The notes under the pieces are model-generated. The model was not told the DNA's origin. It searched no databases and was given only the letters and a program-made list of their open reading frames with translations. From Archegozetes longisetosus (Eukaryota; Arthropoda; Arachnida; Sarcoptiformes; Trhypochthoniidae), in NCBI GenBank assembly GCA_018873245.2, contig JAEMBT020000008.1, forward strand, positions 3,458,001 through 3,522,000: a stretch of 64,000 nt of DNA. The letters are read 5' to 3'. Below, piece by piece: positions 61,157-64,000 of this stretch (position 1 is its first letter; each line of letters starts with the position of its first letter). The position numbers and the translations under genes were made by a program.

Positions 61157-62514
61157 TTTTATGCAGGCAACACATTTAGATCATTTAACATTATAATTCA
61201 TTACGGGTCAGCTTAAATAGCCATTTAACAATTTAATTAATAGTTATCTATCGTTAAAACGTAAAAAATCGTTATTTAACTTTAATTATATCACTTGAAG
61301 CAGATATAAATTTTAGGACTTAAATCAGTTTTTCATTCTTGAAAAATAAATTGCCAGACTTATTTTTAAAACGCTTTATATTTATGTAAAGCTTATCTAA
61401 AGTTGTCAGGGTTAACATGTCTCATGTTTTTAAGTATGGAATGCAGCTAATATTCTAAATAGTAACAGTTCAGATAACGACATCTATTTTTTATTATAAG
61501 TACTAGACTTGTAAAAAGTTTTTAGGCGAAGGTTTTGTAATGGGAACTTCATAAACATATGAATGGATGTTAAAAATTAGAAAATTAATTGAAAATTTGA
61601 TTAGATTTTATGTAAAGCCTTTAAAGCTGAATTTTTATAAATATTTCTTTTATTATTATTATTTATGAACTCAATTTGTATGAAATCCTCAAAACTATTA
61701 GGTTTTTAAATTTTTTTTCATTGTTTTTAACTAATTAAATGTATTTTCGTCCCATATTATCCTAACTTTTTATTTTTCCAATAAAATAAAAGATTGCAAT
61801 CAAATAAAGACTATTTAAAATAATAATAATAATCCACTTCGAAGTTTTGGATAAGCATTTTTAACCGCTAGCTATGTGTTTTGGTTTGGGAGCTCGAACC
61901 GGATGACACTACATATATTGAACTCTTATTTTAAAAAGATATAAATTTTATGATATAGGCAAAATTAGGAAATTATTTCTTATTGTTTTTAATGACCTCT
62001 AATTGAATTCGCAAATATTTCTAAAAACTCAAAGAAATTCATAAAAATTTTGTTGTACTTGAGCATATTTTGAAATTATTTGAAAATAAAGTATTTTTAT
62101 AAAAAATTTAATGTATACTTAATTTCAGTACTTAAACAAATGAAAATGTCTAACTTTAGTTGTGTCACTGATGAAAACAGCTGAACTTTCTACCAGGAGA
62201 GTGGTACAAAATTTCTATGGGAATAACTTGGTATTAAGACATTTACTAACACTTGGTGAGTGTTGATTTTTATTTTATTTTTTAACTATTTTTAATTCGA
62301 ATAGTGTTTTAATACTTTTGCTCATAATATAGATGTGAAAGCGCTAAATTTATTTAAAAACAAACCAAGAGATTCATTTAGCGATATTTAATGATTCGTG
62401 CGAATTATTAATAAGTTGTTTACCAATTGAAGTATGTTTGAATACTTTTAAAAATAATTTCAGGAATTAATGTTTAATAAACAGGTTGCTCTTAAAATGG
62501 ATTATACAAGGTCT
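61157..62514. other. Very AT-rich intergenic, no gene recognised
   Basis: Markedly richer in A/T than the NB-ARC gene next to it. No ORF of note. Confidence 0.5.
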
Positions 62515-63244
62515 TTCTTTACTCGTTAGCCACTGAAAAAGTTGAATAAATTTTTAATTACAATTAATAGGGAAATTAAATTTGGCTCAATTATTCTTTA
62601 TATTAAGCCAATTAAACTCAGTTTATAATAACTACTGGAAGTGTCCATCATTCATGGCAAGACACATCCGGACGCGGTTTACCATATTTTCAGAAACTTT
62701 ATGCAAATTTTCGACACTTATTTCTTTGATTTCATTAGTCATGTTTAATTCCTCGAGATTTTGAGAATTTGATGAATAAACATTATTCTTTAGATGTTCT
62801 CATAGAATAAAGTCCGAACTCGTCAAATCGGATGACCGTGGAGGCCACTCACTTTCGTTTCAGTCAATACTTGTTATTTGTGCACTTGTTTTTTTGTCAC
62901 ATGCACTGCCTGCATTTCTGAATTTCGACACAATATTTTTAACTGCTGCTCTACACAGAATGTTTTTCTTACCATATTCTCGAATGTAAGCTTTTAAACA
63001 CTCTTTATCTGGGTTTTTAGTTTTCACATTTATGAAATAATTTTCTATTGTGAAAACACGTTTTAATGATAGTGAAATTTTGTTTCAATTTTTAGACTAT
63101 GACTTGTCAGAGTTAAATCAAAACAACTAAAGTTTATTTGTCTTAAAATAAACAGTAATTAAAACAAATTTAATTTCTCTATTAATTGTAATTAAAAAGT
63201 TATTCAACTTTTTCAGTGGCTAATGAGTATAAAAGACCCTGCAT
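62515..63244 (-). mobile_element. Internally deleted Tc1/mariner-type transposon (DUF4817-like)
   Basis: About 73-bp terminal inverted repeats with few mismatches: left GGTCTTTCTTTACTCGTTAG, right inverted GGTCTTTTATACTCATTAG, both continuing with CCACTGAAAAAGTTGAATAA. TA dinucleotides flank (62513-62514 and 63245-63246), the Tc1/mariner target. Minus-strand remnants of a transposase: N-terminal helix-turn-helix type (KRVFTIENYF, IVSKFRNAGSACDKK) at about 63085-62890, then a jump to the C-terminal DDE part (EWPPRSSDLTSSDFIL, stop, EHLKNNVY, ending GDGHFQ-like GHFQ with stop at 62634). The catalytic centre between them is deleted. Non-autonomous. Confidence 0.82.
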
Positions 63245-63246
63245 TA

Positions 63247-64000
63247 ATGTCGAAGATGAAGTTCAAAACAAATGACAAGCAACGAAAAAATGGTTTGAAT
63301 TGATAGAAGAAACAAATCGATTTAAAAGCATTCGGAAGCCTATTAAAGAAATTTTAATTTATTAATGAAATATCTATAACAGAACTTTCCTATAATTTAA
63401 TTGATAAGGAAATGTCAAAATTAATTATTGAATACTAAAATAATCTAAATTAATATATTTCGAAGACATGAATAAACTTTAACTGATTTTGGAGTAGTTT
63501 GAACTAAAATTACGTAACAAAGTTTATTTAAGGCCTAATAGAAAAAAAATTAAATAATCATTACTGAAATCATATCCAAACTTGGAATTAGTCAATAATG
63601 TAAAAGTTAATCTGATTGATGGAAATGAGTTGCTATTGACTAAGCTCACGGAAGTACCGTCGACAGATAAAAGTTATGTATTTGTCATCACTAAAAAGAT
63701 GCAGAGGAGTTCATAAACCTAAGGGCTCAACAACTTATTTAGATCTGTACTAAGTTTAGTCATATTAATCAATAAATGAATACTTAAAAAATTAGTTTGC
63801 AACTCTGATAAAATAGACTTTGACTCATCTTTGTAGTTGAGTCAATGCCACATCTGTTATAAAAAAAGGGATAGCTCGAGAGAGCGGTCCGACTCATTCA
63901 AATTATTTAAATTGAATCACAGTTGACTATTGAACTATTCTAATTGAAATAGTTTGATATATCTTATCAGTAACTTTCATTCTATAACTTATGAATATCA
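63247..64000. other. Right-hand end, no gene assigned
   Basis: A 53-codon open stretch at 63558-63716 (contains VNLIDGNELLLTKLTEV) looks protein-like but has no ATG, no clear acceptor and no known family. It could be a terminal exon of an unseen gene or chance. Confidence 0.35.

Noticed and set aside
61880-61905. GGTTCGAGCTC-like string on the minus strand, considered as a tRNA B box
   Set aside because: No A box or cloverleaf could be built around it.
63558-63716. 53-codon protein-like open stretch near the right edge
   Set aside because: No start codon, no acceptor and no known family; kept only as a remark in the right-end entry.

Overview
The window is nuclear DNA of an AT-rich animal, most likely an arthropod and possibly a mite or other chelicerate (inference). 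Nearly all genes are split by short GT-AG introns (often 50-70 nt), upstream regions are AT-rich, short TTAGG/TTAGGT runs (the arthropod telomere motif) occur at several interior places, and the gene families are metazoan: DEG/ENaC channel, kainate-type glutamate receptor, SLC12 cotransporter, purple acid phosphatase and C-type lectin. Exon models below were built by hand from reading-frame phase and splice motifs; no transcript data were used.

Layout. 1-3.7 kb (+): three decayed DEG/ENaC channel units head to tail, with the protein frame running from the end of one unit into the first membrane helix of the next. 5.7-7.1 kb (-): N-terminal half of a dead cytochrome P450, split by a 429-bp transposon-like insert. 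8.15-9.46 kb (+): secreted C-type lectin. 9.95-12.15 kb (+): intact 8-exon purple acid phosphatase. 12.7-21.2 kb (-): intact 15-exon kainate-like glutamate receptor with an unusual pore. 21-27 kb: intergenic, with microsatellites and one pogo-like MITE. 27.1-27.8 kb (-): proline-tailed membrane protein. 29.2-30.5 kb (-): protein resembling the bacterial BPSL0067/NlpC-P60-like family, without its expected catalytic residues. 30.5-37.9 kb: gene-poor, with a hAT element. 37.9-38.8 kb (+): small single-pass membrane protein. 39.2-41.2 kb (+): IGFBP-like plus four thyroglobulin type-1 domains. 43.5-45.5 kb (+): BTB plus WD40 protein resembling LRWD1. 49.1-58.4 kb (+): intact 15-exon SLC12 cation-chloride cotransporter with several mobile elements in its introns. 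58.7-61.2 kb (-): intronless NB-ARC/TPR gene of bacterial style with two frameshifts. 62.5-63.2 kb: internally deleted Tc1/mariner-type transposon.

The genes do not form one pathway. Main points for follow-up: (a) the DEG/ENaC array, which looks like a relic of a concatenated channel gene; (b) two likely horizontally acquired genes, the NB-ARC/TPR ATPase and the BPSL0067-like protein; (c) divergent functional sites in the glutamate receptor pore and the SLC12 potassium site; (d) two 425-429-bp elements with unusually long target duplications. The frameshifts are confined to the DEG/ENaC, P450 and NB-ARC regions, while six multi-exon genes keep their frames over thousands of coding bases. That argues for real decay rather than general sequencing error, although single-base deletions in the NB-ARC gene could still be errors.
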